Of a stretch of 64,000 bases of DNA, positions 11,701 through 24,927 are shown piece by piece. Location of the stretch: contig OX393581.1 of the NCBI GenBank assembly GCA_947652605.1, forward strand, positions 29,072,788-29,136,787. Direction: 5' to 3'. The notes under the pieces were generated by a model. It was not told the origin of the DNA and did no database searches. It saw only the letters and a list, made by a program, of their open reading frames with translations. Within the stretch, counting starts at the first letter, position 1. The number at the start of each line of letters is the position of its first letter. The stretch comes from Elmis aenea. Its lineage: Eukaryota > Arthropoda > Insecta > Coleoptera > Elmidae. The position numbers and the translations under genes are program-made.

Positions 11701-14700
11701 TGTAGGACGTTGCGCAATTTAAAAATTAAATTCGTTTGCGGCAACAAAGTTCTTCGACAGAGTTTTTAATAAACTTCACATAATGCATGGAGCAGAGGCG
11801 GGGGTAAGGTGTAGCGATTATTTGTGTGAACTTGGCAATCTCCCTTTAAGCGTATCTTTATGTTTGTTAAGTAGCCACATTCCTCGACAAGTGCTTTAGA
11901 CTAGATTTCAAACATACTATGCTATTATAGGATGACTTTATGTTAACGGGCGGAATCTCTAACTTTAGATCGTCATGCGAGTTTTACTTTCAATGCTCGA
12001 TAAGAAAACGAACCCGATCAATGGCTGTTACGTATTTGTAATTGTTATCGAGATAAAAGCATTGCTAAATGATGTTAGTGGATTTTTTTTCAGTAGAACG
12101 CACTTTGTTGGAAAGTTTAAACGTAATGATCAAAAACTTCGCTAGATGCTACTAACTAAACGAGTCGTTTTATACCGTATATTTATTAGTTAACAAAACC
12201 ACCGTATGGGTTAACAAGTATCCATTACATGTTTTACAACCTGTTATTATAAAGCAAATGTTATGATACATTAACACACCAGCTTGTCACAGTTTGGAAA
12301 AACTTTGCATGTATCATCTTCTGTAAAACAATGCTGTAACAAACATTAAAAAAAGTATTAACAATTTTTTGTGTCACATCAAGAATTAAATTCCTTGAAG
12401 TAAAATTGTAAATTTGAGGAAAAAACTACGTTTAAGTAAAATTTTCATTCATATAAATATATGTTTGATTTTAAACTATTAGGTATAATGAAGAAACCAA
12501 ATTATTGTTGCCAAGTTTTGATCGAATATCTTTTTGTCTTAAATTCCCTTGAACTTGAATTCACTTGAATTATATAATTTCTGGATCTGATGGTTTATAG
12601 GTAATAAAACAATTAATATCATGTGATCGCTCAGTACAAAGAAAAAACAAGGAAGATATGCAGCACATTTAAAGCTCATTCGTTCCTTGCAAATTACACT
12701 TGATCATTTAGCGATAATTATGTTTCAATTAGTGTAACTTCGATAAGCAATTTATGCAAAACAAAAAATAAATCAAACATTGTTAATCGATATTTCAAAT
12801 GGAGTTAAAATAAATACTTTCCAAAAATGTCTTAATTGTATTAACAGCGTTATTCAAAATCGGCTTGGATGTCTTCGGATTGAAACACATGCATGAGCTG
12901 AGAGACATTTTAAATTCAGAAAATGCACTTGATGTAATGAATTGGCGATAAGTAAATTCTTGTTAGGCTAAGCCTTACAAATGCTCTAGCATCAGCAGCC
13001 CTAATTTAGTGGCTCTTGCAACAACAAAAAAATGACAAAGGACTTGAGCCATTATTAACTTAACTAGATTATCATAGGTACATTTTATTTTCCATGGACA
13101 TCTTTTATTTCAAAAGCGATTGGTTGCAATAAATGATCATATACCTAATGTAGGTATAGGTACGTATTATGAAATACTAAACCTTTTTTTAATAAAATTA
13201 TTATTTTTAACATTAAGTTATCGTGGCCATATGGTTGTTAATATAATTTTTTCGATAAGAATTAGTTAATGTTGCGTGACTTATCCCAAAATCTGCAAAC
13301 AATATTTTCGAAATGACTCATTTGTATAAGGTAAGTACAAAAAACTGGAACAAGTTCTTAAAGAAAAACAATTAAAATCCTAAACTAGCGTAATAGGTAT
13401 AGAAAAATCAAAGAAATATAATGAATGGTTATTCATAAATATAAAGATGAAGTGAAAAAACCGTCATTATTTATAGGGGCTTAATAAAATAACTTCCAGC
13501 TACAGTTACATAACGAAGGTCGATAAATCATATTTATTAGCATAAAAATTTAGCTCGGAAAATAATGTGAAATAATGTTCGAAATTAATTTGCGAACAAC
13601 TGTCACTTGCCAAATGCTGGTTGTTATTGTTAGGACTGGCCTGAACGCATTGTTCTTCCTTTATCGTATCAACGTGTGCGGTCAGTGTTATTATATATAG
13701 CACATTGGTCCTATAATTTTATGTCTCCAGTTACAACAATATAAATCAGCTTAAAACTGATTACATCAGAAACTGTCTTTATTCAGCACCGATCCCGGAT
13801 GAGTTTCGATTCTATGATATCATTTAAAGCGTTCTAGTTTCTATTCACGAAGTAGAAAGTGCAGTAAAGTCGTGAGTTTGTACCCCAATAAACATAAATA
13901 TATACAACGAATTGCATATCGCAAATTGACAGCAAACACTTCAGTTATTCACGATCTCGGCCCACTTCGATGTCGTGTTTGTCTTTGTGTTGTGCTTTAA
14001 TACAAGATTTGCTTGCAAGTTAAAGAATGCAGTATCATCAACTTTGGTTAGTTCTCGAATTTATTATCCTACAGCACCACAAATAACTTATAATTAATTA
14101 ACGTTAAAGTCGTATAACTTTAATGGAAGAGATTAAAAATTTATTGTGGATAATCCAATCGAAAGAACTAATCAAAAGATTTAACATTATTTAAAAAAAT
14201 GCCGGATCGTAAGGTATCTTCGAATTTGTCTGAGATATTAGGAAGTTAATGTTCGTCCACGATTAAATTAACAAACGGAATATTATTATATTTTAAAATA
14301 TTTTATTTATCTTTTATCAACAATAATTAATAATCGGATTTTTTGTTCCAATGCCTAAACGTTCATTTAAACATACGTAATAATATTCAAATTTTATGTG
14401 TAAAGCATAATATTTAAATATCTTCTTTCTAAATTATCTAACAAAAGCTGTCAAAATTCCAGTAAGTTTTAAATTCCTCTACTGATTTAAACCTCTGTGT
14501 TGCAAACACAAAGATTAAAGCTGAATATTTGGAAAATAAAGCTAGATATTATGAAAAGCGATAAACCGAAAGACTCGATCGCATAAAGCTCATATTCGTT
14601 TACACTTTATTAAATGAAATGAACTGAAACCGGATTTTTGACTAAATTCATGGTACGTTAGACCACGACTCTAAACAGAATGGATCGGTATCAAGTTTCA

Positions 14701-15714
14701 TACCAACATGTGTAGTATTTAAGACTACCTAATAGATATTAATTTGCGTAGAAAGCTGAATATACATACACATATTAGTACTGGTAAACAAACAAGTAAA
14801 CCAATATTTGCAGGTACCCGATGTAGAATTTCAAACAAGATTATCCAAGTTAAATTTTGTTTTTGAAAATAAGTTACCACTGATTATGTTGTAAAATATG
14901 TGTAAAAACTTAAGTTATTAAAAAAACAATTCTCAAATTTAAGGTTTGTATTTTTATTTAGTTCTTGTCAAATTACTTTTTGAAAAAGTACAATATCAGC
15001 TTTACATTTATTAAAAATTAAACATACACACTTAATATCAAATTCAGTGGAGGAGCACATTTTACCAAAACAAAATTTAAAAAAAAATTTGGACAATTGA
15101 AAAAATTTGTACTTGTTTTAAAATAATCTCAAAGCGATTTTTTCCCTACAAAAAGTCAAGAAAATTCTGTTCAATGGATATTGGTAATTTCATTTTATCA
15201 TTTAAAAATAAAAAGCGAACTAATGCCTTTTAAAACATTACATGCATTTTGAAAATATCAGCTAAAACTGTTACAAAATATTACTGTAGTTTGAAAACCA
15301 AAATCTGAAATTTTTATGCATTTTTATGGTATTTTAAATAATACTTTTTTGTTTCTGATATATGTAAATTAAAATTATCTTCAAGGTTTTAAGGCATCGT
15401 TAAGACACTTGTCTTTAAAATGGTTAGTAAATAAAATAATCTTGAAAACACAAATCCTAATTGGCAACAATGTTAGATTTGTGCCCATCAAATTCGAATC
15501 TTGGACTTTGTTTTGTTGTATCAAACACATTTTATTTAAAACCAAAAATGTAATTTGCAAATTGTGATATACTCTCTTACAGGAACCAGAAATCGTAATG
15601 CAATTGAAATTTTGTGTAATGTTTACCCAATGAGGTGCCATAATCGTAAGACAGTTCGATACCTACAACAGCAATCTACATTGTTATTAATGTTGGTGGT
15701 TTAAAGATTAATAC
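11701..15714. other. Long stretch without recognised genes or repeats
   Basis: AT-rich with no inverted repeats or LINE motifs seen. Around 13850-14050 the sequence is less AT-rich and less repetitive (for example TTCACGATCTCGGCCCACTT), so it could be regulatory. The minus-strand open frame 13506-13703 has no recognisable domain. Confidence 0.4.
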
Positions 15715-15850
15715 ACAGGTACGCAGCCCTAGCTTATTTAAGAAGGGTGTCGAGCTTTGTTAGGCAGGTATCAGCCCTTCTCTGCAGGGTGTAGGTATTT
15801 TAACCTGCCTTGCTCGAATCTGATATATTCTTTTATACAATCCCTATAAT
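15715..15850. other. GC-richer patch with short inverted repeats
   Basis: Contains GAAGGGTGTCGAGC, TTAGGCAGGTATCAGCCC and TTTTAACCTGCCTTGCTC. AGAAGGGTG can pair with CAGCCCTTCT, and AGGCAGGT with ACCTGCCT, so nested hairpins are possible. It ends near a CAGGTGTTCACAATGGGC sequence that looks like a one-sided element terminus. I looked for Pol III A and B boxes and found only a poor B-box-like GCTCGAATCT, so I do not call a tRNA or SINE. Confidence 0.3.
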
Positions 15851-17940
15851 ACAGGTGTTCACAATGGGCACAAAACTTAAGAAATTGGCTGTAGCTACGG
15901 GTAACCACAAAAAATAAATTAATTTTGATCTACTTCCTGAATTACAATAATTGATTGTACTATTTATAAAATAGAATAGCGAAAGAAAAAAAAACTTTTC
16001 AGTAATTCACTTAGTCCGAATAGAAATAAATATTAGAGCAAAACAAATATTATTACTAAAACTACAACAATGTATTTTGCCTCATTCAATAAATAATTTA
16101 AAAATTAATTGTAAATTTAAAAAAAAAAATTGAAACAGAAAAAAAAGGTTATCCAAATGTTTAAAAAACTATTTTTAAAAACTTAAGAAAAGAAGGGTAA
16201 TTGTTATGTGAATTTGCATTTGATCTAGCATATTATTATTTAAAATTAAAATTGTTAATTTTTCATAGGTCCGACGTCTAATCAAAATTAATTAATATTT
16301 AAATTTAAAAATGTTATATTTAAAGTACCTACTGCACATTTAATTAAACTTAACCAAATCTCTATATGTAATGTATTGCACTTTTTTGTAGACTCTGTAT
16401 ACTTATTTTATTTATTGGTATGAAATAAATAAAAAAAGTTAAAACATACGCTTCAACTCTTCTTTGAAACTAATGATTTGCTTAACAATGCTATGAGAAA
16501 CAATTTTAAATCTCGATAATTATTAATTACACGAAGGAAATCCGAGCTGAAAAAATTGAGTTTGATATTTGTATGGAGGAGAACGATTTAAAACTATGAA
16601 GAATGGTGTATTATCAATTTTTGCAAGGCTATGAGAGCGTTTACGGGATTACAGTTGTATTTTCAAGCAATTTTAACAATTACTCTGAGCTTTATGACGA
16701 ATTGAAAATTATTGCACAACAAATTGCAGCAAAATTAGTTTTTATCTTGTGATAGTACTATTATTTGCGTGTGAACACGGGGAATCACGGTGTACATATA
16801 TTAATAAATGGTGTTGGTGTTTATTGCGATTTTCCACTAACATCTGTTTCCATTTTCGTTGCCAGCCATTGTTTTTGCATTTAATTAATACTATAAACGC
16901 ACTCGCCAGTCCAATAACCTCTATATTTTAATACAAAAGCCGTTTAAAAGTGTTTGATACGAACGACAATCCCCTGACAGCTTACAATCATTTCATTTTA
17001 TTTCTGAGTCATATAAAGCTCCGATAACCAGATAAACTTACACTTGTTTATAATTATTAAAGTATTTTACTAATATGCATTTTATATCTCTCAAACTAAA
17101 AGCATTCTTGAGAGAGAAATAAAACTTGGACGGTTTAATAAATTTGTCGCTACATAAGGACGCTCTGCTTCATATGTAGCAGATTTACTGTCTCATGTGC
17201 CGTAGATGCAATTAAATCAGATACAGTGAGTGCTTCTGGCTGGTAGGATGACAAATTGACAAACCTGGTTGAAGCTCGCTGACTCCAAACTCGTTTCATT
17301 ATCGGTTGATTGTGCGGCCTTTATTAGTTTTCTTGGGACGCTCAATCGCAACGGTCCTTACTAATTTACCTATTTTTTCCCATATATATTCAGGAATAAT
17401 CAAATTCGAAAACCACTCTTTGCGTCTTGCTGACTATTAAGAGATTTAAGACATATTTACGTTTGGTAAATTTGCTAAATATAAGAAACTAAATAATAAC
17501 GACAGAAACAAATTTAAAACATCTGCTGTCGTCTGCATGAAAACAAAATTTTAATTTTTGTTTTATTTTAACATAAAAATGTATATTTCTTGTGAAATTG
17601 TTTAAGAGCTTTTGTAAATCACTTTTGATTAATTTTTACCGTCATCAAATTTTGTTTACTGCTTCAATTCGTTTTTTTAAATTTTGTTATACTTTTTTTT
17701 ATTTGCAAAAATTTCTTTATTTGGTGAAAACTCAGTATACCAAGCTTTTTCTTTGCTTTTAGGGTTACTATCCACTTTACAATTCAGTTATGTTTTCCTA
17801 TTTTAACTATGGCAAGCTGTTTTTGCATAACAATAGTTGTTTTGGCGCAATCAATACGGAAATCCATGGAAACAACAAAACGAATGTACTGAAAGAAAAC
17901 ATGTTCTAAAATCAGTGCATTTTTATGTCAAATCTGTATA
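15851..17940. other. No gene recognised
   Basis: AT-rich to about 17100. At 17140-17400 the base composition is more balanced (GGACGCTCTGCTTC, GACGCTCAATCGCAACGG) without repeats or open frames; this could be conserved non-coding DNA. Confidence 0.4.
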
Positions 17941-18626
17941 CAGGGTGTAGAATGTGACCACGCAACATAGTAATTTCAATGGTAACACTTTAAAAGTTGA
18001 TAATATCTACCCTAATTATGATTAGGAAAAAATCCATTTAGGTTTTTTGTAAAGAAAAAAATGCTGTGTTTACAAATTAATGTAATTAATATTAATTTCT
18101 AGTTTTCCAATAACTGAAAATTGAGAAAATTGCAAAACACCGTTTTGCAAAAATCTGTAGTGCCTTGGTATTATGCTGTGACAACTGCCCATCCTAATGT
18201 CGCTTGTACTGTTACTTTGACGCGAAGTTTATTCTTAATTGTCATTTCTATTTTTTTTAAATGAAAACATAACTAATTTTGTAAAAAAAATGGTAAAAAT
18301 GTAAATGTAATAAAATATAAAAGACAGTTAAGAATAAACTTCGCCTCAAACCTCAAAGCGACATTAGGATGGGCAGTTGTCACAGCACAATACCAAGGCA
18401 CAAGGCACTACAGATTTTTGTGAAAACAACGTTTTGCAATTTTCTCAATTTATAGTTAGTGGAAAACTGAAAATTTATATTGATTACATTTATAGACACA
18501 GCATTTTTTTCTCTACATAAAAACCTAAATACACTTTTTTTCTAAAATAATTAGGGGATATATTATACAACTATTAAGATTTTACCAATAAAATTACCAT
18601 GTTCCGTGATCACACTCTACAGCCTG
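17941..18626. mobile_element. Foldback MITE, family C
   Basis: 686 bp between TA dinucleotides. It starts CAGGGTGTAGAATGTGACCA and ends with the inverted GATCACACTCTACAGCCTG. The arms can be followed almost to the centre: ATTTAGGTTTTTTGT left against ACATAAAAACCTAAAT right, and GCCCATCCTAATGTCGCTT left (about 18188-18206) against AAGCGACATTAGGATGGGC right (about 18356-18374). It is therefore close to a full-length hairpin. No coding capacity. Confidence 0.9.
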
Positions 18627-19504
18627 TATCTAACGCTTATAATGTAAAAAAAAAGTTTCTTAACAATGTTGCTAGAGTAAATTTTTATCTATTTTCATAA
18701 ACCTAGAAACAGTAACAAAAATAATTAAGAAAATACTCTTAAGATGATATTCTGCGTACAACTGAGTCTAGATATATAAGCAATATACGACCTACAAAAA
18801 AACTGCTTTGGTATAATTTTTTTAACATTCAGCACTACAGAAGTTTGATTTCTACAAATAATATACATTATTATTTATTAAAAGCAAAATTGTGGTTATT
18901 ATACGGTAATAATGATATCATATTTAATACTAATGGCAAGTTTAATTTGCAGAACACTGGTAAAGATGATTTATTGTTAAATATGAATTGATAACCAATA
19001 ATGCCTATAATCTGAAGTACTTGTGGTAAAATTTATTGTTTTAGTGTACTCATAAAAACACGTAAATGCCACAGGTAAACGTTGGCAGTAATATTAATAA
19101 GAAAATTGTATGTTCGTATATCTGGTGCTTGTTTATGAGAACTGCAAATATTGCCACACCGATGTATTTACCATTCTCTCATGAAGAACTGAAAAATTAG
19201 CTATCGTCACGCGCTGCCTAAAATTTACTTTAAAAATCGCTTCTTTGCTTTTTTTGAGAACGAAATGGAATAAACACCGACTTATTATTAAACAATCTTT
19301 TAAAAGAGTCTGTTTATGAAGACTTCAACTTTTAGGGGAAAAAATAATGATTACCTATAATTAAATATTACAGTCTTCTCTACAGGTGTGAAAATACTAT
19401 GTTAATGTGTGAGTTTTGTTCTATGACAAAGGATTTGTTGATAGATTTATAAATTTCCACTCGTAAAATGTGCTTATTAGCAGGAAAGATAAGAAGACAA
19501 TGTA
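18627..19504. other. No feature recognised
   Basis: AT-rich spacer between two MITEs, with no open frame of note. Confidence 0.5.
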
Positions 19505-19962
19505 CAGGGTGGTCCAAATTCGATGGGATTACCTGATGGGTATCTCGCTTAATAGTCAAGATAGAGAAACGGTTTACTTACCAAAAATGTGCAGTTTTTT
19601 GAGACTAACTCAGAACAGTTCTCAAATATATTCTATCATTTTCGATTTTTCTTGTTTTTGTTTTTGTTTTCACAGCCTACTTTTCGTTTCTCATTTTTAA
19701 ACAAATTAAAAAGCCTTTGTAACTTGCGTATTATTGAAAATAAATACATCAACCCTTATATACTTGGAAAGGGAAACAAATAAGGAATTTATATAGGTCA
19801 TAGCCAACTAAAGCTTCCATTTAAAAAAAGGTGAGTTTGTGTAATAACGTTTTAACGGCGAGCGTAAAAAAAAATTAGTTCTATCAAAATCTACATAAAA
19901 ACATCTAAAAATAATCTTTATAAACTTTTTCGATATTTAAAACAATAAGGTTTATATGACAC

Positions 19963-19970
19963 ATTATAAA
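19963..19970. repeat. Left 8-bp target duplication of nested hAT
   Basis: ATTATAAA, identical to 21174-21181. Confidence 0.9.
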
Positions 19971-21173
19971 CAGGGACTAAAAACGAAAAAAATTCCGTTC
20001 GTTTCTGTTCGGAACGAAAACGAAATATATCGTCTTCGTTCTTTTCGTTCTAACCGAAAAAATTCTTTTTTCGTTTTCGTTAACCGAAATAATAACGGTT
20101 AAAACCGGTTTTACAATTTTTTTTTTGTCGTCAAAAAAATCAATTTTTTTCTAGTCATCACAATTCTCTATAAATACGATAACAATATTTGCGTCTCAAC
20201 TAAAATATAAACGATGACGATGGGGTTTGATGCTCACGGACAGCATATTTTAGACTGGCGAACCATTGCCATATTAAATTTACCAAATTGTTAAACACAA
20301 TAACATTTAACCATTTTATTAAGTTTAACACCCGTAAGGTCGTAAGGTGCAAAAACACAACGTGGTTAGGTTAAATTAGACACGCGATCTTTATCTAAAA
20401 ATATGAAAATATAGCAAGTGCTGTTTTAAATTTGTTTAAGTACTAAAAATATATGCATTTAAATTAAATAAGATCCTGCTGAAATTATTTAAAAAGACAA
20501 AAGAATGAATTCAAGTGGATAATTTACTAAATGTTATAAATAAAAAAGATATTAAAAAAACAAACTTATCTTAACTTGAAATATACTTTAACTTTATAGT
20601 TTGTACATACCATACAATATACATTTTCACATTCCGTTAAATCTTACTAGCAACACATCTTCCAATAAATCTTCCTTTACATTTGTCCTTTTCGAAGTAA
20701 GAATAAATTTTACTATTATTATGTCTAAACGCAAATAAAACATACACATTGATAATATATATCCAATCAAGTGTATATTCTATATTGATTATCTTAAAAA
20801 CAAATCAGAAATAGAGAATATCTGTACCGTTAATTGTGTTATACGAAATTGCAAGTATAAACAATAAAGTTGTTAATACATATTCACGTAATTTCGTAAT
20901 TATATGGAGAAAAGTGAAGCTCACTTATTTCAAGTGAGATTTTTTACTGCCTCGTGGAGTCTTCCCAGCACAGAAGGTAAATTCGCGTTTGTGTTTAACA
21001 AATAAAATTGAATTAGCGACAAAACCGGTTAAAACCGGTTTTGGAAAATATTTATTTCGTTTTCGTTCTTGAACGAAAAATAATAATTTCGTTTTCGGTT
21101 TCGTTTTCGTTCTTAAAAAAATTTCGGTTAATTTCGTTTAACGTTTTCGTTTTCGTTCCGTTCTCAGTCCCTG
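19971..21173. mobile_element. Non-autonomous hAT element nested in MITE B
   Basis: It begins CAGGGACTAAAAACGAAAAA and ends with the inverted form of CAGGGACTGAGAACGGAACG. Both sides carry the perfect 8-bp duplication ATTATAAA. The subterminal regions (about 150 bp each side) are dense in GTTTTCGTT/AACGAAAAC repeats and in AAAACCGGTTTT palindromes, the sort of motif repeats to which hAT transposases bind. The interior (about 20170-20980) shows no transposase frame, so movement needs a transposase supplied in trans. The perfect duplication suggests it arrived well after the MITE. Confidence 0.9.
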
Positions 21174-21181
21174 ATTATAAA
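21174..21181. repeat. Right 8-bp target duplication of nested hAT
   Basis: ATTATAAA, identical to 19963-19970. Confidence 0.9.
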
Positions 21182-21358
21182 TATAACAAAAAAAACAGTT
21201 TTTCTTTAATAACTCAAAAACCGGGAATGATAGAATATTTTTGAAAACGGTTCTGAGTTTTTCCTAAAAAACGGCACATTTTTGGTAATTTAACCGTTTC
21301 TCTATCTTGATTATTAAGCGAGATACCCATGTAATGCCATCGAATTTGGACCACCCTG

Positions 21359-24089
21359 TACAGGTTACAAAGGATGACACTATGGACAGAAAAATTTCAG
21401 TCAGTAAGATTGGAAATTTAAAAGCACTTAAAATAAACAAAAACATGTTGTAATTGTGTTAACGCATATTTCTTAAAAGCTAATAATTGCTACAGATTTG
21501 CGCACTACGTAAGATAACGTATGAAGGTTCCATCACCTTATAAAAACGATCACTAGCTGTAACTTAATTAATTAAGATAAAGTTAATAAATAAATAAACA
21601 AATAAGACCGCAACTGATAAAAAAAACTGCTATATCGTTTCGACAAATGATCCTTCGAAAAATGGGTAATGCACTTTAATCAAGCTTATTTACAGTAAAT
21701 ATAATAATTGTTCTTTTTACCATAAAATAAGCTCATGCTACTTAAGTGTAAACTTTATTGATTTACATACAGTTGTTTAAAGTTTAAATTATCCTCCAAG
21801 TTTTCTTTACAAAATGTAAATAAATTGGATAACAAAATGGTACACCTATTACTATTAATAAATACCAACAGATAGAAGTTATTATTTAAAAAAAAACACG
21901 TAGGAATTACCGTAGTAATTTATTATAAGTATTATTTTGCTAAATTAATTTATATAGTCGTCGTGCAACTTTTGATTGCAATTTATTGTTGTCCAAAAAT
22001 TTTTCCTTGCCATTTGGTGTGTATTTCACAAACTTTAATAAAAAATTTACGATTGCATATAAAAACAAGTTGGTAGTGGCCACGGAAACTTTATCGCTCG
22101 TTAGTTTATATTTTATTTAGGTTAAAGGTCGAAATTTTATAACTGATTTGTCCTAGAAGCAACCAATTAAACGAATTTAGAAAAGGGCATTCGCCAACAA
22201 GAATTATAACAGCAGGAAGTGGAAATAACATAAAAATCTAAAAAAAGTCTTCAAAAGAGCAATAATTTTAACAATGAAACAAAAGTATCAGTTAACAAAA
22301 TAAATCTTAATCTGAACTTTAAGCAAACTGATTTATAACCACATATGTGCATATTTCTTCCTAAAATGTTATTTTTTTAATTAAAATTGCAAGGAAAGGT
22401 TACATTGCGCTTTCAAAGTCCCATCAATTCAAAAATGTCATATGTTGTTCGACTATTACGATTGTGACCCACAGCAATCTTCAATAAGCTTAAGTAAGAG
22501 CATGTGCAAATCGATGGCATACATTTCATACCATTAAGTGCAAATCTGTTTAAACAATACTCGCTGCTTCTAAACGAAACGTTTTAATAAAGTAAATATT
22601 GATGTTAAATAAAGACAAAGACTTATGACAATTGACTTACGTCATTTAAATTTTAGATTTGTATCAACGTAAAAAGTGCACTGATATTTGCGTTGGTTGT
22701 GAAATTTCAAACATTATGATTTTTCAACCCAAGTGGCATATTGCAAGACAAGTTACTTAATTTATTGTGTTGCACAACAATGGTGAAGATAACTTAAGGA
22801 GATCTGATAAATGAAGTGTTTTATGTCCATAAATATATTAACTGGGTAATAAATAGAAATTCTTTAACGTTAGTAAACAACATATGTTTCTAGCAAAGAT
22901 GATTAATCCGACACACCCTCTTAAAAACCAAGTTTATATTTATTGCAAACATAGCAAATTTTGATCATTTTTTGGCATCGTATTAATAATTCGAATATTT
23001 ACAGTTTCGTAAATGTTTGTATATTAAAGATTAATTTGAGAGGTTCAATCTTTTCCACATCTTATAGCTGATAAAAAAATTACAGAAATATAGGTACATA
23101 CTTACAATATTGTACTCTTGTAATGAGGAACTACTACAAAATAATTAAAGCTTGCTTGATTTAATAGACTCCTTTCTTTCTCAAGTTCTGGGTCTTTAAA
23201 TTTATAGTTATACTAAATATGATTGTCAATTTATAGACCTAAACAAAACACATACTTTTAAAGTTTTGGGAGAAATGGAGAGAGCAGCATGACTAATTAT
23301 TTTTACAATTCTATGTACACGTATAGGCAAGTAACTGTTTAGAAAAACTAACTTTTAAGTTAGTATAAACTACGATTTTGGAACTCACAACGATGAGGTT
23401 AATGAAATTATTTTTTAAATTTGTTTTTAAGAACATACACTTAAATTTGAAGAAGTGACAAAGTTAAAAAGTTAATGAATTTCATCGAATAAACAAACAA
23501 TTTTAAAAAAACCACACAACTTTTTTTTTCATCATTTTTTTTGTTTTCAAAAATTACAATAAAAAACGGAATGTTGTATTTCTAATAAAAAAATTATATA
23601 TTTAAAAACAAACAACCAAAAAGGACAAAAACTATTAATACGTTACTACCGTACTAATAACAGACGTATCTAAAGATTGATCAATTTTTGGTTGTATGTT
23701 CAAAATAAAATTTCTCTAATACTTCCTGGTTTATAATGAACATAAACGATGAAAATGAAATTTTTAATGGAAACTGAATTTCAAGCACATAAATTAACCA
23801 GAATTTTGTCACGTAAGAGGAAGCAAACTCTCCTAATAATACACATATAGATAACTGGTATGTCGCTTAAATACAGTAAATAAAATAAGAAGTCGTTAAA
23901 TATAGCCTTGCAGGATATTATCTGTAACTACTAGTTTATTTTAATCTTAAAATTAAATGTTGAGTGTAATTAATTAGCTACTTACAAGATGCGTGACCGT
24001 ATTACTGCAAGCAAGATGCTATAATTAATTGTATCACAGAATTTTGTAAATCAGGTTATAATTATTAGTATCTATATAGTTAACAGGTC
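21359..24089. other. Long stretch without recognised features
   Basis: Strongly AT-rich throughout. No LINE motifs, inverted repeats or plausible exons seen on either strand. Confidence 0.45.
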
Positions 24090-24620
24090 AAGCAGGCCCA
24101 TAGCTGGGTAATTTTTTGCTATTTCTTTCTGTTCTTTGCCTTCTCTTCCCAGTCCCTCATATTTTTTCCCTTCAAGTCACCCAGAACTGCGTCAATTAAA
24201 TTTTCCTGCGGTGTCCTCATCTCCTGCTCGATCATAACAGTTGTTTAAGCATATGGCTATCTTCTCTCCTTTCTATGTCCCAATTATCTTATCCTTTGGG
24301 AGTTTATGAAATATGTGATTGTGGCTTTATCACATTGTTCTTTTACCTTTTCGTTAGTTTTTCTCCCCCATATTTAGCCCTCTCCCAAATTACTAATTTT
24401 TCCGCTTCTCTTTTATTTGCGTGACTTTTAGTTAAAGTATTTATCTGCGTATTTTATCCTTTTGCGTAATGTTTTTTAATTTAAGCATTTTATTCAATCC
24501 AGCCACATATCTGTCAGCTTTTACTATCCTTATTGTAATATCCGCTAACCTCCTTATAATGTCATAAATGCTTCTAAAAACGTACACTTCTGGACTTTTT
24601 TAAATCCTAAACTAGGGCCC
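24090..24620 (-). pseudogene. LINE ORF2 C-terminal remnant, minus strand
   Basis: Read on the minus strand in shifting frames, this gives ADITIRIVKADRYVAGLNK and LKLKNITQKDKIR (the 'A.R..GLNK.LKSK.I....K' thumb block of APE LINEs), and later AVLGDLKGKNMRDWEEKA followed by KNRK, which matches the 'DL....VRDW...A.NR..W' block at the very C-terminus. Several stops and frameshifts lie in between. It runs from 24620 (5') to about 24090 (3'). It points away from the plus-strand RT piece at 24681, so the two are separate or rearranged insertions. Confidence 0.55.
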
Positions 24621-24680
24621 ACCCTTCAATTCGATTACCAAACGATCTATTACAAACCCCTAGGAAACGAATGTTAACTT

Positions 24681-24835
24681 GAGACGAGAGAAAAGCTCTC
24701 TACAACCCTATTCAACATCATTTAAAGAAAAGTTATAAGAAAGACCGAAATAAATAGAACCAGTACGATAGTACACAAAAGTCTTAATGTTAGGATGAAA
24801 GACGGACTATAAAGGATGGTAAAAAACTTAAACTG
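24681..24835 (+). pseudogene. LINE reverse-transcriptase fragment, plus strand
   Basis: The frame starting at 24681 reads ETREKLSTTLFNII, a stop, then RKVIRKTEINRTSTIVHKSL and NVRMKDGL. This resembles the RT segment 'L.QGD.LS..LFN..LE.VIR....I...GTI..KS..' that precedes the catalytic YADD box in the same class of LINEs; the YADD box itself is not seen. A short decayed piece. Confidence 0.45.
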
Positions 24836-24927
24836 ACGACGCAGAAAGTAGGATTATAAGAAAATGCAGAAAAATGCATACATATGAAAAGGAAGAAAAT
24901 TCAGTAATTATTACTATAATTGTTGTA

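Larger units (their letters stand above)
19505..21358. mobile_element. Foldback MITE, family B, copy 2, interrupted by a hAT
   Basis: Ends CAGGGTGGTCCAAATTCGAT and CATCGAATTTGGACCACCCTG, with TA on both sides. The centre is inverted relative to copies 1 and 3 (AAGCTTCCATTTAAAAAAAG then TAACGGCGAGCGTAAAAA). A 1,203-bp hAT element and its 8-bp duplication are inserted at 19971-21181. Removing them leaves about 640 bp. That is longer than copy 1, mainly because of an extra 100 bp or so near 19650-19770 that includes TTTGTTTTTGTTTTC. Confidence 0.9.

Noticed and set aside
18751..18790. Minus-strand TATATAT followed by TCAGTT as a promoter
   Set aside because: The spacing between the two elements is only about 15 bp, too short for a TATA/Inr pair.
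21041..21244. 67-codon plus frame rich in F, V and S
   Set aside because: Translation of the GTTTTCGTT subterminal repeats of the nested hAT and of the MITE arm.
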